From contig NZ_CAJUPA010000010.1 in NCBI RefSeq assembly GCF_910588395.1, forward strand, positions 1 through 60,646: a stretch of DNA of 60,646 nucleotides, read 5' to 3'. The notes beneath the pieces are model-generated. The model saw nothing but the letters and a program-made list of their open reading frames with translations, ran no database searches and had not been told where the DNA came from. Source of the stretch: an uncultured Faecalibaculum sp. Its GTDB lineage: Bacteria; Bacillota_I; Bacilli_A; Erysipelotrichales; Erysipelotrichaceae. Positions 48,126 through 57,867 of the stretch are shown in pieces. Within the stretch, counting starts at the first letter, position 1. Every line of letters starts with the position of its first letter. A program made the translations under genes and the position numbers.

Positions 48126-49256
48126 ATGGATCCGAGAAATGCGATAGAAGTCAGAGACATGTCCAAGTACTTCAAGATCAATCGTGATAAAGCGAATACC
48201 CTTAAAGAGAAAATCCTCTTCTTTCATCAGAAGGGAAATGATGAAGTTTTTAATGTATTAAAAAATATAAGTTTCAACATACAGAAGGGTGAAACAGTTG
48301 CATTGATTGGAACCAACGGAAGCGGCAAGTCCACACTCCTGAAACTGATGACGAAAATAATATATCCAAACAGAGGAACAGTGGAAACTCAGGGAAAACT
48401 GACCAGTTTGCTGGAACTTGGAGCCGGTTTCCATCCTGATTTTACCGGACGGGAGAATATCTATTTCAACGCATCTATTTTTGGCTTGACACGCAATGAA
48501 ATAGATAAGAGGCTGGACGATATTATTGCTTTTTCTGAACTGGGAGATGCGATTGATGATCCGATTCGAACCTATTCTTCCGGTATGTATATGAGGCTGG
48601 CTTTTTCTGTGGCAATCAACGTAGATGCGGAAATCCTCCTGATTGACGAGATATTAGCAGTGGGAGATCAGCACTTTCAGGATAAATGCTTCGATAAGTT
48701 GGAAGAGCTTCGCGACAGCGATAAAACAATCGTGATTGTTACTCACAGTCTGGATGTAGTGAAGAAACTCTGCGATAGAGCTATATGGATTTACAAAGGG
48801 GAATTCAAACTGGATGGAGATCCGACTTTTGTTATTGAGGAGTATTTGCAGCAAGTTGAAAAAGATCACCATGAAGAGCGGAGAAGAGCGATAGCTGAAG
48901 GAAGAGAAAAGCTGAAAAGTATTATCTATGTAGATCATCCCAGGGACTTTTCACATCTTAGCCGAGAGAATGATATTATCCATTTCTCCGGGTGGGAGCT
49001 TTCCAATGGAATGAGTACGGATTTCTGTGTTGAAATTGATGGAAAACCGGTACAGAGAATTGAGCGTTATCCAAGACCGGATGTATACGACGTATATGCA
49101 GAATCATTCCTGGGGTTTATTAATCGGAATACGCTTGGCTGGTCGATGCCGGTCAATCTTTCAGAATTGGAGCCAGGTCAGCACACATTAATTGTCTATG
49201 ATCTGATCAATGACAAAAAGCTTGGACAAAAAGAAGTTGTGTTTACTGTAGATTGA
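48126..49256 (+). CDS. Glycan-exporting ABC transporter ATPase (TagH/Wzt-like)
   Basis: 376 residues from ATG 48126 behind AAGGAG. Walker A is GTNGSGKST, the signature is YSSGMYMRLAFSVAI and Walker B is ILLIDEILAVGD, the form typical of polysaccharide/teichoic acid exporters. About 100 C-terminal residues beyond the ATPase (from HPRDFSHLSRENDIIHFSGW) form a beta-rich extension, probably a glycan-recognition domain as in Wzt. Pairs with the permease that follows. AT-rich codons. Confidence 0.92.
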   Translation: MDPRNAIEVRDMSKYFKINRDKANTLKEKILFFHQKGNDEVFNVLKNISFNIQKGETVALIGTNGSGKSTLLKLMTKIIYPNRGTVETQGKLTSLLELGAGFHPDFTGRENIYFNASIFGLTRNEIDKRLDDIIAFSELGDAIDDPIRTYSSGMYMRLAFSVAINVDAEILLIDEILAVGDQHFQDKCFDKLEELRDSDKTIVIVTHSLDVVKKLCDRAIWIYKGEFKLDGDPTFVIEEYLQQVEKDHHEERRRAIAEGREKLKSIIYVDHPRDFSHLSRENDIIHFSGWELSNGMSTDFCVEIDGKPVQRIERYPRPDVYDVYAESFLGFINRNTLGWSMPVNLSELEPGQHTLIVYDLINDKKLGQKEVVFTVD

Positions 49257-49264
49257 GGTTGACC

Positions 49265-50050
49265 ATGCAGATATTCAAGAATTTATATGCTTACCGCGAA
49301 CTGCTGAAAACGAATATCAAAAAGGATATCCGGGGTCGTTATAAGGGTTCATTTTTGGGCGTTCTCTGGTCTTTCATCAATCCACTGTTGCAGGTAGTGG
49401 TTTACTGGATTGTATTCCCCTATTTAATGGGACGTGGAGCTGATGGCGAAAATTATCTGATTTACCTGATTACAGGTTTGATTCCCTGGACATTCTTTTT
49501 AACGACAGTGAGCAGCGGAACGACTGTCATAAAATCAAATGCTGGAATCATTAAAAAAGTGTATTTCCCCAGAGAAATCCTCCCTATATCTACAGTCGCG
49601 AGTGGACTGGTAAACTTTTTTATTTCCTGCATCATTATCGTTTTGTTTCTTCTGGGATCTGGTGTAGGCGTATCCATCACAATTATCCAGGTTCCTGTGA
49701 TTGCTCTGGTAGAAGCTGCACTTGCTTTGGGAATTGTGTTTATCTTGAGTGCCCTTGATGCCTACGTACAGGATGTAGAGAATATCGTTCAATTCATTTT
49801 GAATATGATGCTTTACGGATCGCCGATCATCTACCATCTGAATCAGTTCAGCAGTGCGGGACTGCTCTATAAACTTATCTCTCTGAATCCAATGACAATT
49901 CTTATCAATTCGTTTCGGGATGCATTTATGTATCACCAGTGGATCAACTGGGGCCCATTGGGAATAGTGGCTTTGGTCAGTCTGATACTCATCGTTGCGG
50001 GTTACGCAATCTTCCGAAAGCTTGAGAAAGGTTTTGCGGAAAAACTGTAG
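49265..50050 (+). CDS. Glycan-exporting ABC-2 permease (TagG/Wzm-like)
   Basis: 261 residues from ATG 49265. Six membrane helices; the family motif KKDIRGRYKGSFLGVLWSFI at residues 20-40 and PLLQVVVYWIVFPYL follow. Flips lipid-linked polysaccharide outward with the TagH-like ATPase, eight bases away. Start chosen at the ATG behind GAGG rather than the TTG at 49253. Confidence 0.92.
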   Translation: MQIFKNLYAYRELLKTNIKKDIRGRYKGSFLGVLWSFINPLLQVVVYWIVFPYLMGRGADGENYLIYLITGLIPWTFFLTTVSSGTTVIKSNAGIIKKVYFPREILPISTVASGLVNFFISCIIIVLFLLGSGVGVSITIIQVPVIALVEAALALGIVFILSALDAYVQDVENIVQFILNMMLYGSPIIYHLNQFSSAGLLYKLISLNPMTILINSFRDAFMYHQWINWGPLGIVALVSLILIVAGYAIFRKLEKGFAEKL

Positions 50051-50058
50051 GAGGCTTC

Positions 50059-52533
50059 ATGAAACAAAAAGATTTATTTTTCTCAATTGACAGCTTGAGA
50101 CTGACCAAAACTGATTGTGATTATTGCCTCCGTATCGGCGGCTGGGCATTCCGTAACTACTCGAATACAATTGGCTATCGGCTGAAGGTCAATGGGAACG
50201 AGACTGATATTACCTGGAAACCGGTTCAGCGATCTGATGCATTTCAAAAGCACAAAAAATTTTTAAAAGACAGGAATGATTCCCTGGGTTTTTCCGTGAT
50301 TGCCCACTGGAAAGAGGAACCTCATTCGATATCTTTCGATTTAGTGACAGGAACAGGGAATTATCTTCTGATTAAGCTGAGTCAGGGACAAATCAACAAG
50401 ATTCTTCAGAACCAGACCATAGAATACTATTTGGACTCTTTTACTGTGAATGAGGATAAGACCTCAGCTGTTGCTGTCGGCTGGGCTTTGGATTTTACCA
50501 ACCAACAACCGGTAGTCTCCATATATGATGATTTTGATACCTTGATTGGCTCTTCTGTACGTTTTGAAAACCGGCCTGATTTGCTCCGCCTTGGAATTAT
50601 CGAGAAAAGGAACAGCCTTTGCGGGTTTCGGGTAACTTTTCCCTTTGAAGAAGGGAGACAGTACAGATTGGTATTATCATCAGATTACTGTACAAAAACT
50701 GTAAGACTGAGAAAGCAGAAGCCACATATTCTCGGACCTCTCGCAGGCCATGTTCGAAATTTGAAACCTGGTCAGGTGAAAAATGCATATTCTTATCTAA
50801 GAAAGTATGGGGTTCGACAGTTTTGCTTTCGGGTGAAAGAAGTCTGGAATGGTCAGCCGGATTATGATGCCTGGTTTCGAATGCATCGAATATCTGCAGA
50901 TGAACTTGAAGAACAGAAAAAAACAGAATTTATTTATACTCCAAAAATCAGTCTGATTGTAGCGACTTTCAATACCAAAGAACGCTATCTGGAGGATATG
51001 ATTGGCAGTTTGCTGCGTCAGAGTTATACCAACTGGGAATTATGCATTGCCGATGGCAGCGATCATGATGGAGTGTTCAAGTACGTTGACAATCTTTGCA
51101 GTGCTGACTCCAGAATTAAATATAGAAAACTACAGGCAAACTATGGTATCTCTGGAAATATGAATGCAGCCTGGGAACTGGCAACTGGTGATTACATTGG
51201 TTTGTATGATCATGACGATTTCCTTGAGCTGGATACTTTGTTTGAGGTTGTCAAGGCTCTTCAAGACCATCCATATGATGTCGTCTATAGTGACGAAGAC
51301 AAATTTGATGATTCCAAGAAAGTTTATGCCGATCCGAATTTCAAGCCTGATTTCAATGTGGACTTATTCAGATCCCATAACTACATCACCCACTTTTTCG
51401 TAGTCAAATCAGACATCGTGAGGAGAATTGGTTTGATGAAGGCAGAATATGATGGAGCACAGGATTATGATTTCATGTTTCGTGTCTTTGAACAGACACA
51501 AGATATTTATCATATACCGAAGATACTCTACCATTGGAGAATGCATAATCTTTCCACTGCCATGGATCCAGAAAGCAAGCAGTACTGCTATGACGCAGGC
51601 CGCAACGCAATAGCCGATCATTTAAAGCGCATTGGAGTGACTGCTGAAGTCAGCAAACTGCCAAAGCCTTTCTATGGATGCTATGAGACAAAATACACAG
51701 TTAGAAATGAACCATTGGTTTCAGTTATTATTCCCAACAAAGACAATCGGGTTACACTGGAAACATGCATCCGGTCATTGTATGAAGTTAACAAGTACAA
51801 TAACATTGAAGTTCTGATTGTGGAAAATAATTCCACGGATCCCGAGACTTTTGCTTATTATGAGGTTCTCGAAAAGAAATACCCCAATCTTCAGATTCTC
51901 TCATGGAAGGATGCATTCAACTATTCCAGTATCAACAACTTTGCTGCAGAACGGTCAAAGGGAGAATATCTGCTGTTTCTGAACAATGATACAGAGATGA
52001 TCAAACCTGATTCGATAGAAAATATGCTTGGGATTTGTCAGCGACCTGAGGTAGGAGCTGTGGGTGCAAAACTTCTGTATGAGGATGATACAGTTCAGCA
52101 TGCTGGAGTAGTGATTGGTTTCGGAGGATATGCCGGACATGTAAACACTGGTATTGGTGCAGAGGATGCAGGTTATATGATGCGGGCGCGTCTGAATTGT
52201 GATTATTCTGCTGTAACCGCTGCCTGTATGATGATCAGAAAGTCTGTTTTTGAAACCGTAGGTGGCTTTGATCCTCAGTTCGTTGTTGCCTGCAATGATG
52301 TGGATTTATGCCTGAAAATCCGGGCTTTGGGATTACTGGTGGTTTATGATGCGTTTTCAATCTGGCATCATTACGAATCCAAAACCAGAGGATATGAAGA
52401 CAGCCAGGCCAAAATTGATCGCTTCAATGGGGAAGTGGCCAGATTCCAGGACAAGTGGAAAGACGTTCTCTCCAAAGGGGATCCTTACTATAATTCGAAT
52501 TTCGACATTACAAGGGGGCCATTCGAATACTGA
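50059..52533 (+). CDS. Double-domain GT2 glycosyltransferase
   Basis: 824 residues. About 285 N-terminal residues carry no catalytic motif and look like two beta-sandwich modules. GT2 domain 1 begins ISLIVATFNTKERYLEDMIG (about 298) with D-x-D at YDHDDFLE. GT2 domain 2 begins SVIIPNKDNRVTLETCI (about 555) with FLNNDTEM and a C-terminal DVDLCLKIRALG. The two-domain layout is that of rhamnan/galactan-type polymerases and RfbF/WbbL-like rhamnosyltransferases. Cytoplasmic, would elongate the chain exported by the adjacent ABC pair. GGAGG precedes the ATG. Confidence 0.9.
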   Translation: MKQKDLFFSIDSLRLTKTDCDYCLRIGGWAFRNYSNTIGYRLKVNGNETDITWKPVQRSDAFQKHKKFLKDRNDSLGFSVIAHWKEEPHSISFDLVTGTGNYLLIKLSQGQINKILQNQTIEYYLDSFTVNEDKTSAVAVGWALDFTNQQPVVSIYDDFDTLIGSSVRFENRPDLLRLGIIEKRNSLCGFRVTFPFEEGRQYRLVLSSDYCTKTVRLRKQKPHILGPLAGHVRNLKPGQVKNAYSYLRKYGVRQFCFRVKEVWNGQPDYDAWFRMHRISADELEEQKKTEFIYTPKISLIVATFNTKERYLEDMIGSLLRQSYTNWELCIADGSDHDGVFKYVDNLCSADSRIKYRKLQANYGISGNMNAAWELATGDYIGLYDHDDFLELDTLFEVVKALQDHPYDVVYSDEDKFDDSKKVYADPNFKPDFNVDLFRSHNYITHFFVVKSDIVRRIGLMKAEYDGAQDYDFMFRVFEQTQDIYHIPKILYHWRMHNLSTAMDPESKQYCYDAGRNAIADHLKRIGVTAEVSKLPKPFYGCYETKYTVRNEPLVSVIIPNKDNRVTLETCIRSLYEVNKYNNIEVLIVENNSTDPETFAYYEVLEKKYPNLQILSWKDAFNYSSINNFAAERSKGEYLLFLNNDTEMIKPDSIENMLGICQRPEVGAVGAKLLYEDDTVQHAGVVIGFGGYAGHVNTGIGAEDAGYMMRARLNCDYSAVTAACMMIRKSVFETVGGFDPQFVVACNDVDLCLKIRALGLLVVYDAFSIWHHYESKTRGYEDSQAKIDRFNGEVARFQDKWKDVLSKGDPYYNSNFDITRGPFEY

Positions 52534-52564
52534 TAAATCTGGAAAGAATTGAGGTTGGGAATAC

Positions 52565-54277
52565 ATGGATTTTCTTAAAAAACAACAGTTTTGGGTGTGG
52601 CTTTCAACAGGTTTGTTAGCTGCATCCGGATTGTGGTGTATGTATCAACTGTACACTCTAAGCGTTTTACCGGATCATCTTCAACTTCCAGTATTGGTTA
52701 TCATTGCTTTGATATGCCTTGTGGTTATTCTCGTCCAACTGGAATTTGCACATTCCAAGCGGGTCAGAACAGTCTTCATTGTCATTGCCTTTTTGCTGGG
52801 AGCAGTATTTTCGACAGCTGCTTATTACCTGTACAGAACCAATGGTACTCTGTCTGCCATAACAGCCATCCGAAATACCAATGACAACAACATCTCTGTG
52901 GTTGTGATGAATGACTCTGAAATCCATGCTCTGGAAGACCTTTCCGGAAAAAAAGTCGGTGTCCTGAAAAATATCGACAAGGGTGGGACGGAAAAAGCGC
53001 TGGAGCAGGTCCAGAAAGAAATGCCTGTGGAATTCGAGCTGGTTGAACTGGATTCTGTGCCTCAGGAAGCAATGGCTTTGTACAATGGTGAGGTAGATGC
53101 AGTTATCCTGAATGAGGCATACAGAACAAATGTTATCGAGCTTGAAGAATATGCCGATTTTTCAAACCGGACCAGAGTGATCTTTCAAGCACATTTTAAA
53201 ACTGATGCAACCAATGAGCCCCTGGCTGTTTCGGATGTGACCACGAAACCTTATAACATTCTGATTTCCGGCAACGATACCTATGGAGATGTAGGGGAAT
53301 TATCCCGGTCTGATGTGAATATGGTTGTAACGGTTAATCCCATGACATCCACGGTCCTTCTGACCAGCATTCCCAGAGACGCCTATGTAGCCGTAGACTG
53401 TGGAGATGCATATGCCTGTGCAGAGGGACAGCTGGATAAAATCACTCATACAGGAATCAATGGTGTTACTTCCACAAAGCGCACGGTGGAGAAGTTGCTG
53501 GATATCGATATCAATTACACATTCCGTGTCAATTTCTCCAGTGTCACGAATATCGTGGACAGCCTTGGCGGAATTGATATTGATGTCCCTGAGGGGCAGG
53601 CTGTAGAAACGTTCTACGCCGACTCCACACTGGAAGGTGTGACCGAGGGCTGGAATCATCTGGATGGGGAACGTGCATTGTCCTTTGCGAGAGAACGGTA
53701 TGCCTATATTGATGGTGACAATCAGCGGGTTCGAAATCAGCAGATGGTCTTGAAGGCTATTTTTGACAAAGCGACCAGTCCGGATATCATCGTGAATTAC
53801 CCCAGTTTGCTGAAAGCGCTGGAGAGTGCTTTTGATACAACACTGTCGCAGGACGAAATTACGAGTTTCATCAAATATCAGATACAGGCAATGCCTGGAT
53901 GGAAGTTTGAGACGTATCAGCTCAGCGGTGAAGGGTCTACGCTGTTCTGTCCTTCACTGGGACAGGCAGCCTATGTGACGGTTCTGGATCAGAATACAGT
54001 TGCTTTGGCTCATGATAAAATCATGGCTGTTCTGGATGGCAAGGATGCAGACAATGTTACAGAACCACAGCCCCGGGAAACAAACGATGAAATGAATTCG
54101 GGGTATCAGCCCGGGTATGACAGTTACGATGATGGTACCGGTTATTACGATAATCCAGAGGATTATTATGACAATTCTCAATGGGTTAGCCCGGATATGA
54201 ATGATTCTGAAGGTTATGCCGATCCTTCACAGGATGAATCTGAAAATGATGAATCCCAGATATACTCTGCAGGGTGA
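52565..54277 (+). CDS. LytR-CpsA-Psr ligase with SBP-like insert (LCP 2)
   Basis: 570 residues, paralogue of the protein at 46196 with the same parts: three N-terminal helices (about 10-90), SBP-like segment (DLSGKKVGVLKNIDKGGTEK, MALYNGEVDAVILNEAYR), then an LCP domain with ELSRSDVNMVVTVNP, TSIPRDAYVAV, GWNHLDGERALSFARERYA and NQRVRNQQMVLKAI. Acidic Tyr/Asp-rich tail. The two are similar across their length, but this copy uses AT-rich codons. It lies inside the glycan locus and likely attaches this particular polymer. Confidence 0.92.
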   Translation: MDFLKKQQFWVWLSTGLLAASGLWCMYQLYTLSVLPDHLQLPVLVIIALICLVVILVQLEFAHSKRVRTVFIVIAFLLGAVFSTAAYYLYRTNGTLSAITAIRNTNDNNISVVVMNDSEIHALEDLSGKKVGVLKNIDKGGTEKALEQVQKEMPVEFELVELDSVPQEAMALYNGEVDAVILNEAYRTNVIELEEYADFSNRTRVIFQAHFKTDATNEPLAVSDVTTKPYNILISGNDTYGDVGELSRSDVNMVVTVNPMTSTVLLTSIPRDAYVAVDCGDAYACAEGQLDKITHTGINGVTSTKRTVEKLLDIDINYTFRVNFSSVTNIVDSLGGIDIDVPEGQAVETFYADSTLEGVTEGWNHLDGERALSFARERYAYIDGDNQRVRNQQMVLKAIFDKATSPDIIVNYPSLLKALESAFDTTLSQDEITSFIKYQIQAMPGWKFETYQLSGEGSTLFCPSLGQAAYVTVLDQNTVALAHDKIMAVLDGKDADNVTEPQPRETNDEMNSGYQPGYDSYDDGTGYYDNPEDYYDNSQWVSPDMNDSEGYADPSQDESENDESQIYSAG

Positions 54278-54296
54278 AATGCAGCAATTCCGAGTG

Positions 54297-54305
54297 TGAT
54301 ATACT
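54297..54305 (+). promoter_or_regulatory. Possible extended -10 before the GT4 gene
   Basis: TGATATACT, an extended -10-like element (54297-54305), lies 38 bases before the TTG start of the next gene. A matching -35 is not evident. Confidence 0.3.
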
Positions 54306-54343
54306 GTTTTGGAATGTTCTGAATAGAAAGGAGGAGGGTCCGC

Positions 54344-55453
54344 TTGAAGGTCGCTATTGTATGTTTCAATGACACATTCTTCGACAGAGTGCGATTGCTG
54401 AAAAAGTACTATTTGTCGAAAGGTTACCAGGTCACTGTCGTCAGTTCCGATTTCTCACATCGTCAGAAACAGCGAATTGAAACTCTTGATGGCGCCGATA
54501 GTTTGATTGAAACTCCTCCTTACTACAAGAATCTGTCATTCAGAAGACTGTACTCTCATCTTCGCTTTTCTCAAAGGGCTGAAAAACTGATGGAGGAACT
54601 GCAGCCTGATATTATTCATTCCATGGTTCCAGCCAACTCGCTGTGCAAAACTCTGACTCACTATAAGAAAAATCACCCGGATACGAAACTTTATTTTGAT
54701 ATCAATGATTTGTGGCCAGAGGCACTGCCCATTCGCAACTTTGAATGGCTGCCGGTATTTACACTGTGGAAAAGGATGCGTGACCGCAACCTCCCGGCTG
54801 CGGATCGGGTGTTTGTTGAATGCGAACTTTTTCTGGACGGGTTAAAGCAGAACAGAGAATATACAGTGTTGCATTTTGCACGCTCTCAGGATCCTATGCC
54901 CATGAACGTGGAGCTCGACCCGACAACTGTGGATCTTGTATATCTGGGATCCATCAACAACATCATTGATATCAGTCTGATCCGCCAGATTACAGAAGCA
55001 ACAGCCAGAATAAAACCAACCCGGTTTCACATTATTGGAGAAGGGGAAACAAAAGAAAGGCTGATTTCTGAACTCAAGGCGACAGGAGCGGAAGTGATAG
55101 ATCATGGCATTCTGTTTAATCCAGAAGACAAGCAGGAAGTTTTTAATCACTGTCATTATGGTTTGAACATCGTCAAACCCAATGTTATGGTCGGTCTCAC
55201 CATGAAATCTCTGGATTACATGATTGGCGGACTTCCAATGCTGAATTCCATTGGTGGTGATACGGAAAAACTGGTTGCAGATTATGATCTTGGATTCAAC
55301 GTTGACCGCAACCACCTGGATGAACTGGCTTTGGAGATTTGCAGTGAATCGCCAGACAGAGCTCAGATCAGAAGAAAAAACATGCAGCAAGTATATGATG
55401 AATTCTTTTCCGAGGAGACTTTTTTCAAGACTCTGGATGAGGTGGACGCATGA
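54344..55453 (+). CDS. GT4-type glycosyltransferase (GT-B fold)
   Basis: 369 residues with a TTG start behind GGAGGAGG. Starts MKVAIVCFNDTFFDRVRLLK; acceptor domain includes IIHSMVPANSLC and YFDINDLWPEA; donor domain has RFHIIGEGETKERLI and the E-x-x-x-G... region reads VGLTMKSLDYMIGGLPMLN. Family 4-like, retaining. Sugar specificity unknown. Coupled to the next gene by ATGA. Confidence 0.85.
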   Translation: MKVAIVCFNDTFFDRVRLLKKYYLSKGYQVTVVSSDFSHRQKQRIETLDGADSLIETPPYYKNLSFRRLYSHLRFSQRAEKLMEELQPDIIHSMVPANSLCKTLTHYKKNHPDTKLYFDINDLWPEALPIRNFEWLPVFTLWKRMRDRNLPAADRVFVECELFLDGLKQNREYTVLHFARSQDPMPMNVELDPTTVDLVYLGSINNIIDISLIRQITEATARIKPTRFHIIGEGETKERLISELKATGAEVIDHGILFNPEDKQEVFNHCHYGLNIVKPNVMVGLTMKSLDYMIGGLPMLNSIGGDTEKLVADYDLGFNVDRNHLDELALEICSESPDRAQIRRKNMQQVYDEFFSEETFFKTLDEVDA

Positions 55454-56211
55454 AGGTATATGCAGTATTGGTTATATATAATCAGCATCTGTCTGACTGT
55501 CCATCATTTTATTCGGCTTCGAAAGAATCAGATGTACAGCTTCTCGTGGTAGATAACAGCACTGACGAATTGTTTCAAAACCAGGAAGAAGCCCGTCGGG
55601 CAGGCGCCTGGTTTCTTTCTATGGATGGTAATCAGGGACTGGCAAAAGCCTATAATGCGGCTTTTGATTTCCTCAGGAGTAAAAATGGGGACTGGGTTGT
55701 ACTGCTCGACGATGATACCGAGATTCCGGAAGAGTACTGGAAAGAACTTCAGAAGACCAAACCGGATTCTGTACAGTTACCAATAGTCAAAACCATCAGA
55801 GGACAGATGATTTCACCTGCAGAGATCCGACTTGATTTACCGCGACCGGCCAAAGAGCTGAATGCTATCAAGGAGATTACGGGTATCAACAGCGGGATGG
55901 CCATTCCCAAAAACCTGACTGATTCTTATCGTTATGATGAAAGGCTGTTCCTTGATTTCATTGACCATCAGTTTCTGAAGGATATGAAAAACAAAGGAAT
56001 AAAAATATGTATCCTCCCTGTACAGCTGAGACAGCGGTTTTCTGCAGATCAACCGGAAAAATCTGCAGCTCTTGTTCGCCTGCAGATACAAATGCATGAC
56101 TTGTCTGTCTACTATCAATATGCACCATGGAAGTATTGGTATCTGGTTATAAAAAGAAAAATCCGGCTGGCCCTCCAGCTTCGAAGTCCGGAGGTGTTGT
56201 GGTATGGCTAA
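55450..56211 (+). CDS. GT2 glycosyltransferase, rhamnosyltransferase-like
   Basis: 253 residues. VYAVLVIYNQHLSDCPSF, LLVVDNSTD, N-Q-G-L-A-K-A-Y-N-A-A in GNQGLAKAYNAAFDF, and VVLLDDDTEIP (D-x-D) are GT2 motifs; the later segment INSGMAIPK and FIDHQFLKDM place it near the RfbF-type group. Overlaps the next gene by eight bases. Confidence 0.87.
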   Translation: MKVYAVLVIYNQHLSDCPSFYSASKESDVQLLVVDNSTDELFQNQEEARRAGAWFLSMDGNQGLAKAYNAAFDFLRSKNGDWVVLLDDDTEIPEEYWKELQKTKPDSVQLPIVKTIRGQMISPAEIRLDLPRPAKELNAIKEITGINSGMAIPKNLTDSYRYDERLFLDFIDHQFLKDMKNKGIKICILPVQLRQRFSADQPEKSAALVRLQIQMHDLSVYYQYAPWKYWYLVIKRKIRLALQLRSPEVLWYG

Positions 56212-56908
56212 GAGGGTTTCCATCGTTCTTGCCGCATGCAATGGGGAGAAGTATATTTCTGCTCAAATAGCATCTATACTGCAGCAGCTTGGGGAAAATG
56301 ATGAGCTGATCGTTACACTGGATCCATCTACTGATCAAACAGAATCGATTGTTACCGGATTCCATGATCCAAGAATCCGCTTATTACAAGGACCAGGGCG
56401 AGGAGTTATAGGCAATGTGGAGAATGGTTTGGCAACAGCATCTGGAGATTATATTCTTCTGGCCGATCAGGATGATATCTGGCTCCCGGGTAAGCTTTCC
56501 AAAGTTTTAACAGCACTTGAACAGGATGGGGTTCTTCTTGTTTTGCATGACTGCCGGATTGTAGATGAGAATCTGAATGTGCTAAAACCTTCCTATTTTT
56601 CATGGCACGGAACGAAAAAAGGATTTTGGAATAACGTGATTCGCAACTCATTTATTGGTTGCTGCATGGGATTTCGCCGGTCTCTGCTGGAAAGGGTATT
56701 GCCATTTCCTTCTCAGCTTCCAATGCATGACCAGTGGCTTGGTTTAGTTGCCTGTGCATCGGGGAAAGTATCGTATCTGGAAGAACCACTTTTGGATTAT
56801 CGACGCCACGGAGACAATCAGTCCAGTCTTCACCATGCCGGCTTGAAACAAATGATTGCCTGGAGGGTTTGCGTAATCCGGGCATTGAAAAAACGAGGAT
56901 TATTATGA
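56204..56908 (+). CDS. GT2 glycosyltransferase, short
   Basis: 234 residues. VSIVLAACNGEKYISAQIAS, and LLADQDDIWLPGKL, in which Q-D-D is the metal-binding motif. MHDQWLGLVACASGKVSYLE and LDYRRHGDNQS mark the acceptor end typical of rhamnosyltransferase-like GT2. Ends about 70-90 residues earlier than its downstream neighbour, with the stop inside an ATGA overlap. Confidence 0.87.
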   Translation: MAKRVSIVLAACNGEKYISAQIASILQQLGENDELIVTLDPSTDQTESIVTGFHDPRIRLLQGPGRGVIGNVENGLATASGDYILLADQDDIWLPGKLSKVLTALEQDGVLLVLHDCRIVDENLNVLKPSYFSWHGTKKGFWNNVIRNSFIGCCMGFRRSLLERVLPFPSQLPMHDQWLGLVACASGKVSYLEEPLLDYRRHGDNQSSLHHAGLKQMIAWRVCVIRALKKRGLL

Positions 56909-57867
56909 TTTCGGTTGCCATGGCGGTTTATAACGGAGAGAAATATCTGAAAGACCAGCTGGACTCCATATTGAATCAAACGACACCTGTGGACGAGATC
57001 GTGATCGTAGATGATAAGTCAACAGATGCAACGACAGATATTATCAGAGAATATCAGTTGAAGAATCCGCAGATACGATTATTTTTGAATGATAAGAATA
57101 TTGGATACAGAGAGAATTTTCGCAAGGCAGTGAGTCTGTGTCATGGGGAGCTCACCTTTTTGTGCGATCAGGATGACAGGTGGGATCCAAAGAAAGTCGA
57201 AATTATGTCCAGAATCATGGAAAATGATAAAGCTATAAAAGTTCTGGCTTCTTCATTCCAGTTTATGGATTCATATGGCTCTCCCTATGCTGTTAAACTG
57301 CGAAGAGGGATGTCCAATAATAACATGTATCTGAAGCCTGTTCGAGTGAATGATCTGGTTCCTGTTAGTTTTGAGGAATTTTGCAGTCACAATTACTTTC
57401 AAGGCTGTTCAATGGCTATCAATTTACAGATCAGAAACGAATTTGTTGAAAACGGAAGTCACAGCAGGTTACCACATGATTGGTTAATTGCATTGATTGC
57501 CAGTCACGAGAAGGGGTTCTATTTTCTGAATCAGCCACTCTTTTTTTATAGAATACACGCGTCCAACACGATCGGAGTTCCCAAGGGACAAAAGAAAGAA
57601 GAATGGGTGCGATTAAAATTCGCAGAAGATATGCTTGATGCAGCCAGGACGGCTCAAGCTCTTTGGCCGCAGGAATATGGTCAGGATTTGGGAATGAATC
57701 ATAGGATTCGTTTTTGCATTGATCATATTGATGCATTGAAAAAGCGTTCGTTTTTCAAACTGTTAGCTCAGAATCTGGATCCGGTTTATGGTGAGCTGAA
57801 GAGCTACAGGGCGCGGGCAATGGATTTGCTATTCGCTATGACAAGCAAAGGGACAACAGATGTATAA
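56905..57867 (+). CDS. GT2 glycosyltransferase
   Basis: 320 residues from the ATG at 56905 (ATGA overlap; the longer ORF from 56734 is antisense-like overlap). ISVAMAVYNGEKYLKDQLDS, IVIVDDKSTDATTDII, LCDQDDRWDPKKVEI and FYRIHASNTIG are GT2 motifs. Clearly a paralogue of the preceding enzyme, probably a tandem duplication followed by specialisation. Overlaps the next gene by eight bases. Confidence 0.9.
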   Translation: MISVAMAVYNGEKYLKDQLDSILNQTTPVDEIVIVDDKSTDATTDIIREYQLKNPQIRLFLNDKNIGYRENFRKAVSLCHGELTFLCDQDDRWDPKKVEIMSRIMENDKAIKVLASSFQFMDSYGSPYAVKLRRGMSNNNMYLKPVRVNDLVPVSFEEFCSHNYFQGCSMAINLQIRNEFVENGSHSRLPHDWLIALIASHEKGFYFLNQPLFFYRIHASNTIGVPKGQKKEEWVRLKFAEDMLDAARTAQALWPQEYGQDLGMNHRIRFCIDHIDALKKRSFFKLLAQNLDPVYGELKSYRARAMDLLFAMTSKGTTDV

